Shown: positions 34,325-42,310, counted from the stretch's first letter. The stretch: DNA of 64,000 nt from Butyricicoccus_B sp017886875 (GCA_963931655.1 OZ007036.1:1674001-1738000), one strand, 5' to 3'. Notes: generated by a model from the sequence alone, not told the origin. Numbers and translations are program-made.

Positions 34325-35695
34325 ATGATTCATCGTTATTCAAAAAATGGTCTCAATTTTCTTTTAGATGTAAATAGTGGTTCTGTACATGTGCTTGATG
34401 ATATTAGCTATGAAGTAGCTGGTCTGATAGATGAAAATATGTCAGAAAATTGCCCTGAAAATATTGTTAGTGAGCTTTCCCAGTATAATGCTGATGATGT
34501 AAAAGCTGCTTATGCTGAACTTTTAGAGCTTAAAAAAGCAGGTCAGCTTTTCGCAGATGATGATTATATTGACGTAAGCCGTTATATTCCAACTGATGCA
34601 CCTGTAAAGGCACTTTGTCTGCATGTTGCACATGACTGTAATTTACGTTGTAAATATTGTTTTGCTTCAACTGGTGACTTTGGCAAGGGTAGAAAGATTA
34701 TGCCTTTTGAGGTTGCTAAAAAAGCTATTGATTTTGTTATTGAACGTTCAAAGGGCAGAAAAAATATTGAACTTGATTTCTTTGGTGGTGAGCCATTAAT
34801 GGCTTGGGATACAGTTACTAAAACTGTTGATTATGCCCGTTCTCGTGAGGCTGAAACAGGTAAAAAGTTCCGCTTTACTATTACAACCAATGGCTTACTG
34901 CTAGACTCTGATAAGATTGACTATATAAATGAAAATATGGACAATGTTGTATTATCCCTTGATGGTAGAGAAAGCGTAAATGATGAGTTTAGAAAAACTG
35001 TAAATGGTGGCGGTTGCTATGATATAATTGTCCCTAAGTTTAAAGAGCTTGTGGACAAGCGTGGCGATAAAGATTATTATGCTCGTGGCACTTTTACAGC
35101 TAAAAACCTAGATTTTGCAGAAGATGTTGTACATATTGCAGATGCAGGTTTTCCAAGCCTATCTGTTGAGCCTGTTTCCGCTGATGATGGTTGCGGTTAT
35201 GAGCTAACAGAGGAGCAGTTACCAACTATTTTTGCAGAATATGACCGTCTTGCAGAAATTATGTTGGAGCGTAGAAAGAACGGAAAGAAATTTACTTTCT
35301 TCCATTTCATGGTAGACTTAAACCAAGGTCCATGTGTTGTAAAACGTCTGCGTGGCTGTGGTGCAGGTTATGAATATGTAGCTATTACTCCAGATGGTGA
35401 TATTTACCCATGTCATCAGTTTGTGGGTAAAGATGAGTTTAAACAGGGCAATGTGTTAGATGGTACATTTAATCTTGATATCGCTCATCAGTTCGCTGGT
35501 ATGAATATTTACACACGTGAAAAGTGTAAGGAATGTTGGGCAAAATTCTATTGTAGTGGTGGTTGTAGTGCAGCAAATTACAATTCAAATGCTGATATGA
35601 ATATCCCTTATGAGCTTGGCTGTAAGATGGAGCGTAAAAGACTTGAGTGTGCAATCTATCTGAAAGCTATGGAGCAAATGGAAGAAGAATTGTAA
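34325..35695 (+). CDS. scfB: SCIFF-modifying radical SAM/SPASM enzyme
   Basis: A 456-residue maturase. The SAM-binding iron-sulfur cluster motif CxxxCxxC is at Cys105, Cys109 and Cys112 (CNLRCKYC), followed by FFGGEP. The N-terminal region of about 85 residues looks like the RiPP recognition domain that binds the SCIFF leader. The C-terminal SPASM region has the auxiliary-cluster cysteines in GCGAGYEYVAITPDGDIYPC and KCKECWAKFYCSGGCSAAN. It should form the thioether cross-link in ScfA. Length and all cysteines are normal for the family. Confidence 0.95.
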   Translation: MIHRYSKNGLNFLLDVNSGSVHVLDDISYEVAGLIDENMSENCPENIVSELSQYNADDVKAAYAELLELKKAGQLFADDDYIDVSRYIPTDAPVKALCLHVAHDCNLRCKYCFASTGDFGKGRKIMPFEVAKKAIDFVIERSKGRKNIELDFFGGEPLMAWDTVTKTVDYARSREAETGKKFRFTITTNGLLLDSDKIDYINENMDNVVLSLDGRESVNDEFRKTVNGGGCYDIIVPKFKELVDKRGDKDYYARGTFTAKNLDFAEDVVHIADAGFPSLSVEPVSADDGCGYELTEEQLPTIFAEYDRLAEIMLERRKNGKKFTFFHFMVDLNQGPCVVKRLRGCGAGYEYVAITPDGDIYPCHQFVGKDEFKQGNVLDGTFNLDIAHQFAGMNIYTREKCKECWAKFYCSGGCSAANYNSNADMNIPYELGCKMERKRLECAIYLKAMEQMEEEL

Positions 35696-35730
35696 TAACA
35701 GCCAAAAGTTTGTAAAAAACGTTATTTTAT

Positions 35731-35760
35731 TTGCAAATGGGGCTTATTCGGTCTTATAAT
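35731..35760 (+). promoter_or_regulatory. Promoter of the ProC-like gene
   Basis: TTGCAA at 35731-35736 and TATAAT at 35755-35760 are 18 bases apart. The promoter lies within a longer in-frame extension of the next gene, which supports the shorter start at 35800. Confidence 0.6.
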
Positions 35761-35799
35761 ATACACAGTTATATATCTTTTAAGAGAGGGGGGCGTATC

Positions 35800-36276
35800 A
35801 TGGCACATAAAATCAGAGTTTCCTTCTTGGGCGAAGGCGAAACCCTTCCAGCTATTGTTCATGCGGTTTTAAAAGACTGTGTAATTCCGCCAGAAAACAT
35901 CTTTTTATCTGACAAAGATACAGCTGTTAAAGAGCAAAACTTAAAGCAAAATGTTGTATTTTGCCCAGATGATATGGACGTTGTTGTTAAAGGCGAAATA
36001 GTTGTTGTTACAGCACCTACTAAATTAGAGCTTGGCTCTGCACTTGCTCCTATAAGTGGCTGTACTAGAGGTAGAATTGTAATCGCAATTTGCCCAGATA
36101 TTACCTGTGATTATGTTTTAGAACGTGTGTGCGGTGGTACAACCGTACTGGCTGTAAAAACTGTTTTAGATGACAGCCAAAAGCCAGTAGCAACTTTAGA
36201 ATTCTCTGAACAATTCCCTCCATATATGCGTACACCTTGTATGGATATTGTGGCTAGTTTGTTTGAAATTCTATAG
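35800..36276 (+). CDS. ProC-like NAD(P)-binding domain protein
   Basis: A 158-residue protein. The N-terminus IRVSFLGEGETLPAIV followed by VIPPENIFLSDKD resembles the Rossmann domain of pyrroline-5-carboxylate reductase, with a GxGxxx turn. The helical C-terminal domain that forms the ProC dimer and active site is absent; true ProC is about 270 residues. It may therefore be a regulatory or orphan relative and not a reductase. The ATG at 35800 follows a GAGAGGGGGG site. Identity is suggestive only. Confidence 0.5.
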   Translation: MAHKIRVSFLGEGETLPAIVHAVLKDCVIPPENIFLSDKDTAVKEQNLKQNVVFCPDDMDVVVKGEIVVVTAPTKLELGSALAPISGCTRGRIVIAICPDITCDYVLERVCGGTTVLAVKTVLDDSQKPVATLEFSEQFPPYMRTPCMDIVASLFEIL

Positions 36277-36291
36277 CATAAAATTTTAAAG

Positions 36292-36354
36292 CCGAGAATA
36301 TCTTGTAATATGCCAATCTTAGGAGGAGCGTATGAAAAACAGGAATATTCTCGG
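36292..36354 (+). promoter_or_regulatory. Long inverted repeat enclosing the spoIIM-like start
   Basis: CCGAGAATAT at 36292-36301 is complementary to ATATTCTCGG at 36345-36354. The 43-base loop contains the AGGAGG ribosome site and the ATG at 36332, and a U-rich run follows the second arm. The stem could gate translation or act as an early terminator. Confidence 0.4.
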
Positions 36355-36931
36355 TTTTGCTTTGTTTTCAAGGCTTTGGAACACACCAATTTTTATTCTT
36401 TTTATCGCTTTATTTATATGTGGTGGGGTAGCTGGCAGTATAACAGGTCAGCTTACATCAATAAGCGATACATCTATAATTAAATCATTTGCAGACACTA
36501 TTGAATTAAATGCAAAAATAGCACCAACTTTTTTAGATGCTTTAAAAGCTATGTTAAGTGCCTTATCATGGCAGATTTTAATTATTATTTTAGGACTGAT
36601 AAAACCCGCTGGTTTGTTTATATGCATGGCTCTTACTATAAGAGGTTTTATACTTGCATTTTCTGCATCAGCTTTATTTGGTGCATTAGGTGCAAAAGGT
36701 ATTTTAATAAGTCTGTGTTCTAGCGGACTTACAGCGGTTATAACTGTACCATGTCTAATAACAAGTGCAGTTGCTTGTTATATGTCAGCAAAGCAAGCAC
36801 CAAAGGGGAAAAGGCTTTCATATTTTTATGTGCTTAAAAGTCAAAGGGCAGTATTATTTGTTTGTATTTTAATATCAATGTGGGCGAGTGCTCTAAGACT
36901 TCCTATCGCTTATTTAATTTTACATATATAA
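36332..36931 (+). CDS. SpoIIM-like membrane protein
   Basis: A 199-residue protein with about five membrane helices. The segment RGFILAFSASALFGALGAKGILISL followed by a Pro-containing hydrophobic stretch resembles stage II sporulation protein M. SpoIIM belongs to the DMP machine that thins septal peptidoglycan so that engulfment can proceed. Length is close to B. subtilis SpoIIM (214). No spoIID or spoIIP lies nearby. The call is by helix pattern and a few motifs, so it is moderate. Confidence 0.62.
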   Translation: MKNRNILGFALFSRLWNTPIFILFIALFICGGVAGSITGQLTSISDTSIIKSFADTIELNAKIAPTFLDALKAMLSALSWQILIIILGLIKPAGLFICMALTIRGFILAFSASALFGALGAKGILISLCSSGLTAVITVPCLITSAVACYMSAKQAPKGKRLSYFYVLKSQRAVLFVCILISMWASALRLPIAYLILHI

Positions 36932-36966
36932 AAAAACTCCTCGAAATTAAATCGAGGAGTTTAAAT
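36932..36966. terminator. Bidirectional terminator between convergent genes
   Basis: AAACTCCTCGA pairs perfectly with TCGAGGAGTTT over a seven-base loop. It lies directly after the SpoIIM-like gene and at the end of the minus-strand SdpI-type genes. Confidence 0.88.
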
Positions 36967-36967
36967 T

Positions 36968-37345
36968 TTATAGCCTATTTCCATCTTTATCAAAGGTTTT
37001 TTTGAGTGCTATTTCAGTTGGTATAATTGGAATTATAATAGGAAAAAGCTGAATTATACATAGAATTGTACTAACAGTTCCTATTACATCTTGAGATTTA
37101 CCAATAACAAATAACATCACAATAATACATATAGGTAATGTAATAACACCAAGCTTAAACCATAGATTTCCAAAATAATGATGGGCGAAATTCCAAGTGT
37201 CTTTATTTTTCATAGACATTGTTGTTCGATAGCCGAAAATATAGTTTATTTCTTTAGGAGCTTTTTTAATAAAGTATTTACCCCAACAAATCATTGTTAA
37301 TGGAAAAATTAAATTTATAACCAACATAAAAAACCAGAATTTCAT
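36968..37345 (-). CDS. SdpI-like membrane protein, short form
   Basis: A 125-residue protein with three to four membrane helices. The signature IFGYRTTMSMKNKDTWNFAHHYFG (a GYRT then a TW/FA/H pattern) is that of the SdpI C-terminal domain. It lacks the N-terminal DUF1648 part found in its neighbour. In B. subtilis SdpI gives immunity to the killing peptide SdpC and signals to SdpR. Here it is the third gene of an sdpR-sdpI-like operon, 19 bases after the larger SdpI. Confidence 0.78.
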   Translation of the reverse strand: MKFWFFMLVINLIFPLTMICWGKYFIKKAPKEINYIFGYRTTMSMKNKDTWNFAHHYFGNLWFKLGVITLPICIIVMLFVIGKSQDVIGTVSTILCIIQLFPIIIPIIPTEIALKKTFDKDGNRL

Positions 37346-37364
37346 ATGAAATCACCCCAGATAA

Positions 37365-38015
37365 TCATTTGTTTTCTTCTTTTTTATATAAAAGATAACT
37401 GTAAACACTAGGCACAATACAGGCAATCATTAAAACTGTCATCATAATACCAAAACGAAAATATTCATTAGGAATAAAAGCAGAGAACAAAGTTATAATA
37501 CCTGCTATAAAAAACATTTTACCACCTAAACGATGGGTTTTAGTCCAATTTTCATCACTTGACATAGTCCAAGGAGTACGTATACCACAAAACCAGTTAG
37601 AACGAAAACGAGGCATCATATTTCCTATAACGGCAAATAATATACCTACAAGGGCACAAACTAACATTGACACATTAAGCGTATTAGGTTTAAAAGCTTC
37701 TATAACACAAATAGCTGTCATAAAAAGCATGAAAAGCATCATAAATATCTGAAACATTTGATAAGATGAGCCAAATTTATCATAGTTTTTCTTTTTAGGG
37801 TCAATTTTAGGCAGCAAAGGAAACATAACTGCAAACACAATAGCCATAATAGCCATTATAAATAAATTATTTTTGTCATCATAACGAATATTTCCATTTA
37901 AACTCCATTGCATAGGCACTTTATCAGGGAGTTTTGAATAAACCGCTAAAACTAAAACAAGAGGCAAAAGTGAAAGAATTGATATAAAAATTTGAATTTT
38001 AGTTGTCTTTTTCAT
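37365..38015 (-). CDS. sdpI: SdpI-family immunity-type membrane protein
   Basis: A 216-residue protein with six predicted helices. The N-terminal third is DUF1648-like (SKLPDKVPMQWSLNGNIR) and the C-terminal half is the SdpI domain (CGIRTPWTMSSDENWTKTHRLGGKMF). The start is the ATG at 38015 after AAGGTGGCG, overlapping the sdpR end by 17 bases, so translation is coupled. In B. subtilis this family protects against the SdpC toxin and sequesters SdpR at the membrane. No sdpABC genes are present here. Confidence 0.88.
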   Translation of the reverse strand: MKKTTKIQIFISILSLLPLVLVLAVYSKLPDKVPMQWSLNGNIRYDDKNNLFIMAIMAIVFAVMFPLLPKIDPKKKNYDKFGSSYQMFQIFMMLFMLFMTAICVIEAFKPNTLNVSMLVCALVGILFAVIGNMMPRFRSNWFCGIRTPWTMSSDENWTKTHRLGGKMFFIAGIITLFSAFIPNEYFRFGIMMTVLMIACIVPSVYSYLLYKKEENK

Positions 38016-38283
38016 TGAAATCGCCACCTTTAAGAGTGTAAAACCAGCCGAGAATTTCATCTACAACTGTCATATTGAGTTCGTAGGTTATATATTTTCC
38101 CTGTTTTTCATCTAAAACAAGTCCAGCTTCCTTTAGTATAGAAAGATGATGTGAGATTGTCGCATTAGATACAGAAAAATGTGCAGCAATTTCGCCTGCA
38201 GTTAGGGGAGAAGTGCGTAAAAGTTGTAAAATTTCACGCCTTATTGGGTCAGACAATGCTTTAAATGTTAATTGAAATCCCAT
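37999..38283 (-). CDS. sdpR: SdpR-like ArsR-family repressor
   Basis: A 94-residue winged-helix repressor. The recognition motif reads TAGEIAAHFSVSNATISHHLSILKEAGL. The opening FKALSDPIRREILQLL is the classic ArsR start. It has no metal-binding cysteines and matches the SdpR group, which represses its own operon until SdpI binds it. The upstream region has two ATTTAG...CTAAAT palindromes flanking a consensus promoter, giving direct support for autoregulation. A GGAGGTG site precedes the start. Confidence 0.9.
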   Translation of the reverse strand: MGFQLTFKALSDPIRREILQLLRTSPLTAGEIAAHFSVSNATISHHLSILKEAGLVLDEKQGKYITYELNMTVVDEILGWFYTLKGGDFNEKDN

Positions 38284-38304
38284 AATATATCACCTCCGAA
38301 AAAT

Positions 38305-38380
38305 ATTTAGACGTCTATCTAAATGTAATATAAAACAAGTTTATCATTTTGTCAATATACATTTAGATAAATATCTAAAT
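38305..38380 (-). promoter_or_regulatory. sdpRI promoter with two operator palindromes
   Basis: On the minus strand TTGACA (38355-38350) and TATATT (38332-38327) are 17 bases apart. One operator, ATTTAGAT-AAAT-ATCTAAAT at 38361-38380, lies upstream of the -35 as a perfect dyad. A second, ATTTAG-N8-CTAAAT at 38305-38324, lies just downstream of the -10. Two sites around the promoter suit an ArsR-type autorepressor. Confidence 0.75.
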
Positions 38381-38385
38381 ATTAT

Positions 38386-38412
38386 AAAAGGCGGTATTGT
38401 GCCGCCTTAATG
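38386..38412 (-). terminator. Terminator of the glutamine amidotransferase gene
   Basis: On the minus strand AAGGCGG and CCGCCTT form a 7-bp GC-rich stem with a seven-base loop, followed by TTTTATAAT. The stem overlaps the stop codon of the gene. Confidence 0.75.
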
Positions 38413-39075
38413 ATTACCACAAAGCCATTTAAATATTTCTGTTTGGTCGGTTTGTGTGTCCATGCAAACACCGTCAACCATGCGTTCAGGGTGCCATTGT
38501 ACGCCTAAAATGGGAAGTTTATTATGCATAATTGCCTCTATAACGCCATCTTTTGAGTATGCAAGTGCAGAAAAACCATATGCAAGTTTACCTATCGCTT
38601 GATGGTGATAGCTATTTACTGTTATTTCATTTCCATAAAGCTTATTTAAAAAGCTGTCAGGCATAAGCTTTATTTTATGTAAAATGTTGTTATGATTTGG
38701 CACATCTTGCACTAAATCACCGCCAAAAAACACATTTAACACTTGGATACCTCTACAAATACCCAAAATAGGTTTTTTCTTAGCACAAAAAGCCTGTATT
38801 AAAGCAAATTCTTCTGTATCTCGCCTTTTATCTGGAGTTGATGATTTTATATGCTTTTGCTGACCAAATAAATCAGCAGATAAATCACCACCACCAGAAA
38901 GGAGTAAACCATCAAAACGTTCAGCAAGTAAAGCTTCATTACCGTTTAAATGCGAGCAAGTTGTTATTCCTAAAGCGTTTAAAACATCACCATAAAGCAC
39001 AGAAACCGATTTTCGTGCACTCATAGTATTTTCTTGTGTGCCACAGCTTACAAGTACAGCATAATTTTTTTGCAT
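38407..39075 (-). CDS. Class I glutamine amidotransferase (peptidase C26, gamma-glutamyl-GABA hydrolase family)
   Basis: A 222-residue hydrolase. The nucleophile cysteine lies in PILGICRGIQVLN, and the catalytic His-Glu pair in LGVQWHPERM. The GLLLSGGGDLSADLFGQ loop is typical of PuuD-like gamma-glutamyl-gamma-aminobutyrate hydrolases. It would release glutamate from gamma-glutamyl compounds. It stands alone, with no puu genes nearby, so the true substrate is unclear. The catalytic triad looks complete and length is normal. Confidence 0.87.
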   Translation of the reverse strand: MQKNYAVLVSCGTQENTMSARKSVSVLYGDVLNALGITTCSHLNGNEALLAERFDGLLLSGGGDLSADLFGQQKHIKSSTPDKRRDTEEFALIQAFCAKKKPILGICRGIQVLNVFFGGDLVQDVPNHNNILHKIKLMPDSFLNKLYGNEITVNSYHHQAIGKLAYGFSALAYSKDGVIEAIMHNKLPILGVQWHPERMVDGVCMDTQTDQTEIFKWLCGNH

Positions 39076-39160
39076 AAAATACTCCCCCTAGTGAGCGATA
39101 TTATTTATAAATAATACCATATATTGTATGGCGGGTTTGGCAGAAATAAGGCAAAAATAT

Positions 39161-39188
39161 TTGCTTTTATCTGAAAAAGTGATAAAAT
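39161..39188 (+). promoter_or_regulatory. Promoter of the aminotransferase gene
   Basis: TTGCTT at 39161-39166 and TAAAAT at 39183-39188 are 16 bases apart, about 32 bases before the gene's ATG. Confidence 0.5.
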
Positions 39189-39219
39189 AGTTATTATCTA
39201 AAGTGAAGGGAATGATTTT

Positions 39220-40404
39220 ATGCTTAATGAAACAGCGGTTAAACTTGGAAAAACTCGCTCAACTATAAGAGAAATATTTGAATATGGCAATAAAAGAGCA
39301 GCTGAAGTTGGTAGAGAAAATATTTTTGATTTTTCTATCGGAAACCCTAATGTTCCAGCACCAGATGCAGTACAAGAAACTATTGCACAGCTTATAAAAA
39401 ATGAAGATATTGCAAAACTTCACGGTTATACATCTGCCCAAGGTGCACCAGAAAACAGAAAAGCTATTGCAGATGATTTAAATAAGCGTTTTGGTACAAA
39501 TTATAATGAAAATCAGCTTTATTTAACAGCTGGTGCAGCCGCATCACTTACAATTTCATTAAATGCGTTAACTTCATCTAAAGATGATGAATTTATAGTG
39601 TTTGCACCATATTTCCCAGAATATCTTGTGTTTATAGAGCAGGGAGCAGGTGCTAAAGCTGTTGTTATCCCTCCAAGAGAGCAGGATTTTCAAATTGATT
39701 TTGATACTTTTATATCTAAAATCAATGAAAACACTAAAGGCGTAATTATAAATTCGCCATCTAATCCAAGCGGCGTAGTATATACAAATGAAACTATAAA
39801 AAAGCTTGCTGAGATTTTAAAAGAAAAATCAAATGAGTATAACCACCCGATTTATCTTTTATCTGATGAGCCATATAGAGAAATTGTATATGATGTAGAA
39901 GTGCCTTTTGTGGCAAAGGAATATGACAGAACTATTGTGTGTTATTCATACTCTAAATCACTTTCGCTTGCAGGTGAACGCATAGGCTATATTTTAGTGC
40001 CTAATGTTGAGGAGTTTGACGAACTTTATGCGGCTGTTTGTGGTGCTGGTCGCATGTTAGGTTTTGTAAATGCACCTAGCTTATTTCAAAAAGTTATAGC
40101 TAAATGCACAGGTATGACATCAGATTTATCTATTTATGCTGAAAATAGAAGATTATTACTTGAGGGCTTTGAAAAAATGGGTTATTCATGTGTAAAACCA
40201 GATGGTGCATTTTATATGTTTCCTAAGAGTTTAGAGCCAGATGACAGAGCTTTTTGTGAACGTGCTAAAAAATATGATTTGCTTTTAGTACCAGGTTCAG
40301 ATTTTGGTGCAAAAGGTCATGTAAGAATTTCCTATTGTGTTAAAACAGAAACAATCAAAAGGGCTTTGCCTTTATTTGAAAAGTTAGCACAAGAATATAG
40401 ATAA
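39220..40404 (+). CDS. PLP-dependent aminotransferase, class I/II
   Basis: A 394-residue fold type I aminotransferase. The cofactor lysine is in YSYSKSLSLAGERIGY. The substrate loop NSPSNPSGVVYTNE and the YLLSDEPYREIVYD segment hold the Asn, Asp and Tyr that bind PLP. The final arginine for the alpha-carboxylate is in HVRISYCV. Closest in style to aspartate/aromatic aminotransferases of the AspB group, but exact substrate cannot be read. It is a single-gene unit with its own promoter and terminator. An AGTGAAGGG site precedes the ATG. Confidence 0.9.
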   Translation: MLNETAVKLGKTRSTIREIFEYGNKRAAEVGRENIFDFSIGNPNVPAPDAVQETIAQLIKNEDIAKLHGYTSAQGAPENRKAIADDLNKRFGTNYNENQLYLTAGAAASLTISLNALTSSKDDEFIVFAPYFPEYLVFIEQGAGAKAVVIPPREQDFQIDFDTFISKINENTKGVIINSPSNPSGVVYTNETIKKLAEILKEKSNEYNHPIYLLSDEPYREIVYDVEVPFVAKEYDRTIVCYSYSKSLSLAGERIGYILVPNVEEFDELYAAVCGAGRMLGFVNAPSLFQKVIAKCTGMTSDLSIYAENRRLLLEGFEKMGYSCVKPDGAFYMFPKSLEPDDRAFCERAKKYDLLLVPGSDFGAKGHVRISYCVKTETIKRALPLFEKLAQEYR

Positions 40405-40405
40405 G

Positions 40406-40439
40406 AAAAAGACCATTTCACTTTTGAAATGGTCTTTTA
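40406..40439. terminator. Bidirectional terminator after the aminotransferase gene
   Basis: AAAGACCATTTCA pairs with TGAAATGGTCTTT, 13 bp with a four-base loop, between two convergent genes. A- and T-runs on both sides support use in both directions. Confidence 0.88.
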
Positions 40440-40441
40440 GT

Positions 40442-40996
40442 TTACGAGAATACAGACTCAGCGGCAGATGTAAGGTTCATTTTTTGAGCTGCTTGTGCAA
40501 GCTCATTATTTAGCATATTAACACGCTTTTCTTCTTTATTTGTGTTAGATAAAATGCTTTTATTTTCTTCTGCAACAGAATTATAGTAATCTGTCTTTAA
40601 AGCATCATATTTGGAGCTTTCACCAGAAGTTTTATATTCTGCCTTTTGTGTTACCTGTCCAGATTTATCAAAAGTAACAGTTTTATTACCATTTACATCT
40701 GTTGTAGGTTCATAAATACCAGCGGACTCAACAGGTTCAGAAGGCTCATAAGTATCAAATCTTAAACGCTCAGGTTTGGCATTAGATACAGAAGCCTCTG
40801 TTTTCTTGGTTTCAGATACAGCACTGTTAGATTTAACTTGACTGGTGGAGTTTATATTTTTATTTTCTATATTTTTTGATAGCTCTTCAAGTTCAGCTTG
40901 GGTTTTATTTGAAGGAATAGTTCTAAAATGTACCGGCTGAACTGGTGGTTTTGCGTTATTTAAACCAGTGCTACTTAAATTGATTGGTGGTAACAT
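40442..40996 (-). CDS. Unrecognised hydrophilic 184-residue protein
   Basis: I do not recognise this protein. The start is taken at the ATG at 40996. It opens MLPPINLSSTGLNN, then has a long Ser/Asn/Lys/Glu-rich region predicted to be disordered. A short basic VNGNKTVTFDKSGQVTQKAEY stretch resembles a beta-repeat. Its end is helical (NNELAQAAQKMNLTSAAESVF). There is no membrane segment, signal peptide or cysteine. A GTCGATAA box upstream recalls the sigma-28 -10 element and a similar box before the chemoreceptor gene, so a motility link is possible. Confidence 0.7.
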   Translation of the reverse strand: MLPPINLSSTGLNNAKPPVQPVHFRTIPSNKTQAELEELSKNIENKNINSTSQVKSNSAVSETKKTEASVSNAKPERLRFDTYEPSEPVESAGIYEPTTDVNGNKTVTFDKSGQVTQKAEYKTSGESSKYDALKTDYYNSVAEENKSILSNTNKEEKRVNMLNNELAQAAQKMNLTSAAESVFS

Positions 40997-41019
40997 TTTC
41001 CTCACTTCCTTTCGTATGA

Positions 41020-41027
41020 ATATTATC
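41020..41027 (-). promoter_or_regulatory. Sigma-28-like -10 box upstream of the orphan gene
   Basis: Minus-strand GTCGATAA lies about 25 bases before the orphan gene's start, within AT-rich DNA. It closely matches the box before the chemoreceptor. As there, the -35 TAAA is not evident, so confidence is low. Confidence 0.3.
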
Positions 41028-41097
41028 GACCAAAGTTATATATATAATAAGTATAAAAAAATAAATTTTTTAATAAAAAATCCAAACAGTAACGCTA

Positions 41098-41126
41098 TTT
41101 ACATTTATATATAATTTAGATATAAT
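41098..41126 (+). promoter_or_regulatory. Promoter of prfB
   Basis: TTTACA at 41098-41103 and TATAAT at 41121-41126 have a 17-base spacer. The start codon follows 45 bases later. Confidence 0.7.
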
Positions 41127-41170
41127 AATAAATTAGATGATAATTTAGATAGAAAAGGAGCATTTTTTAT

Positions 41171-42298
41171 ATGCTGCAATTTGAGGAATACAAAGTTAAG
41201 TTAAATAATATGCAGCCTGCACTTGAGGAGCTCAAAGGAAACTTAAATCTTGAGCAGGCAGCAAGAGAAGTTGAAGAATTAGAAATGAAATCTTCTCAGC
41301 CAAACTTTTGGGATAATCCTGAGGAAAGCCAAAAAGTAGTATCAAGAATGGGTGCTTTAAAGGGTAAAATCGAAGCATTTCATGAGCTTTATACACATTG
41401 GGAGGATTTAATTACCCTTTGTGAAATGGCAATAGAAGAAAATGACGAGTCTATGTTAGAAGAACTTGAAACAGGTTTTGCACATGTTGAAGAAGAAATG
41501 GAAAAGCAAAAAATGTCAACTCTGCTAACAGGTGAGTATGATAGAAATAATGCACTTGTTTCTTTCCATGCAGGTGCAGGCGGAACAGAGGCTCAAGACT
41601 GGTGTTCTATGCTTTATCGTATGTACACCCGCTGGGCAGAGCGTCACGGCTTTACCTATAAAATCATGGATTATCAAGACGGTGAAGAAGCTGGTTTAAA
41701 ATCCGCTGATATTATTATCGAAGGTGAAAATGCTTATGGTTTCTTAAAGGGTGAGTCTGGAGTTCATAGACTTGTTCGTATTTCTCCATTTGACTCATCA
41801 GGCAGACGTCATACTTCTTTCTCAGCGGTTGAAGTAATCCCAGATATTCCAGATGATTCTGATGATGTTGAAATTCGCCCAGAAGATTATGAAATGCAAG
41901 TTTTCCGTTCATCTGGTGCAGGTGGTCAGCATATCAATAAAACATCTTCTGCTGTTCGTCTTATTCATAAAGCAACTGGTATAGTTGTCTCTTGTCAAAC
42001 TGAAAGAAGCCAGTTCCAAAATAAAGACAACTGTTTACGTATGCTGCGTTCCAAGCTTGTTGAAATCAAGGAAAGAGAACATCTTGATAAAATTTCTGAT
42101 ATCAAGGGTGACCAAAAAAAGATTGAATGGGGCAGTCAGATACGCTCTTATGTATTTATGCCTTACACAATGGCAAAAGATACCCGCACAGCGTTTGAAA
42201 ACACAAATATCAATGCGGTAATGGACGGAGATATTGACGGATTTATTAACGCATATTTAACTGCACTTGCAACAGGCGAATGGGCAAGCAAGACCTAA
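41171..42298 (+). CDS. prfB: Peptide chain release factor 2
   Basis: A 375-residue class I release factor reading UAA and UGA. The stop-codon recognition tripeptide SPF is in RISPFDSSG. The catalytic GGQ motif is in SSGAGGQHINKT. The N-terminal helical domain (PNFWDNPEESQKV) is complete. Many bacteria control prfB by a programmed +1 frameshift at an internal UGA near codon 25; here the frame is open through that point (GNLNLEQAAREV), so that control is absent. GGAG lies about 11 bases before the ATG. It stands alone, away from secA. Confidence 0.95.
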   Translation: MLQFEEYKVKLNNMQPALEELKGNLNLEQAAREVEELEMKSSQPNFWDNPEESQKVVSRMGALKGKIEAFHELYTHWEDLITLCEMAIEENDESMLEELETGFAHVEEEMEKQKMSTLLTGEYDRNNALVSFHAGAGGTEAQDWCSMLYRMYTRWAERHGFTYKIMDYQDGEEAGLKSADIIIEGENAYGFLKGESGVHRLVRISPFDSSGRRHTSFSAVEVIPDIPDDSDDVEIRPEDYEMQVFRSSGAGGQHINKTSSAVRLIHKATGIVVSCQTERSQFQNKDNCLRMLRSKLVEIKEREHLDKISDIKGDQKKIEWGSQIRSYVFMPYTMAKDTRTAFENTNINAVMDGDIDGFINAYLTALATGEWASKT

Positions 42299-42310
42299 TA
42301 AAAATTATTT

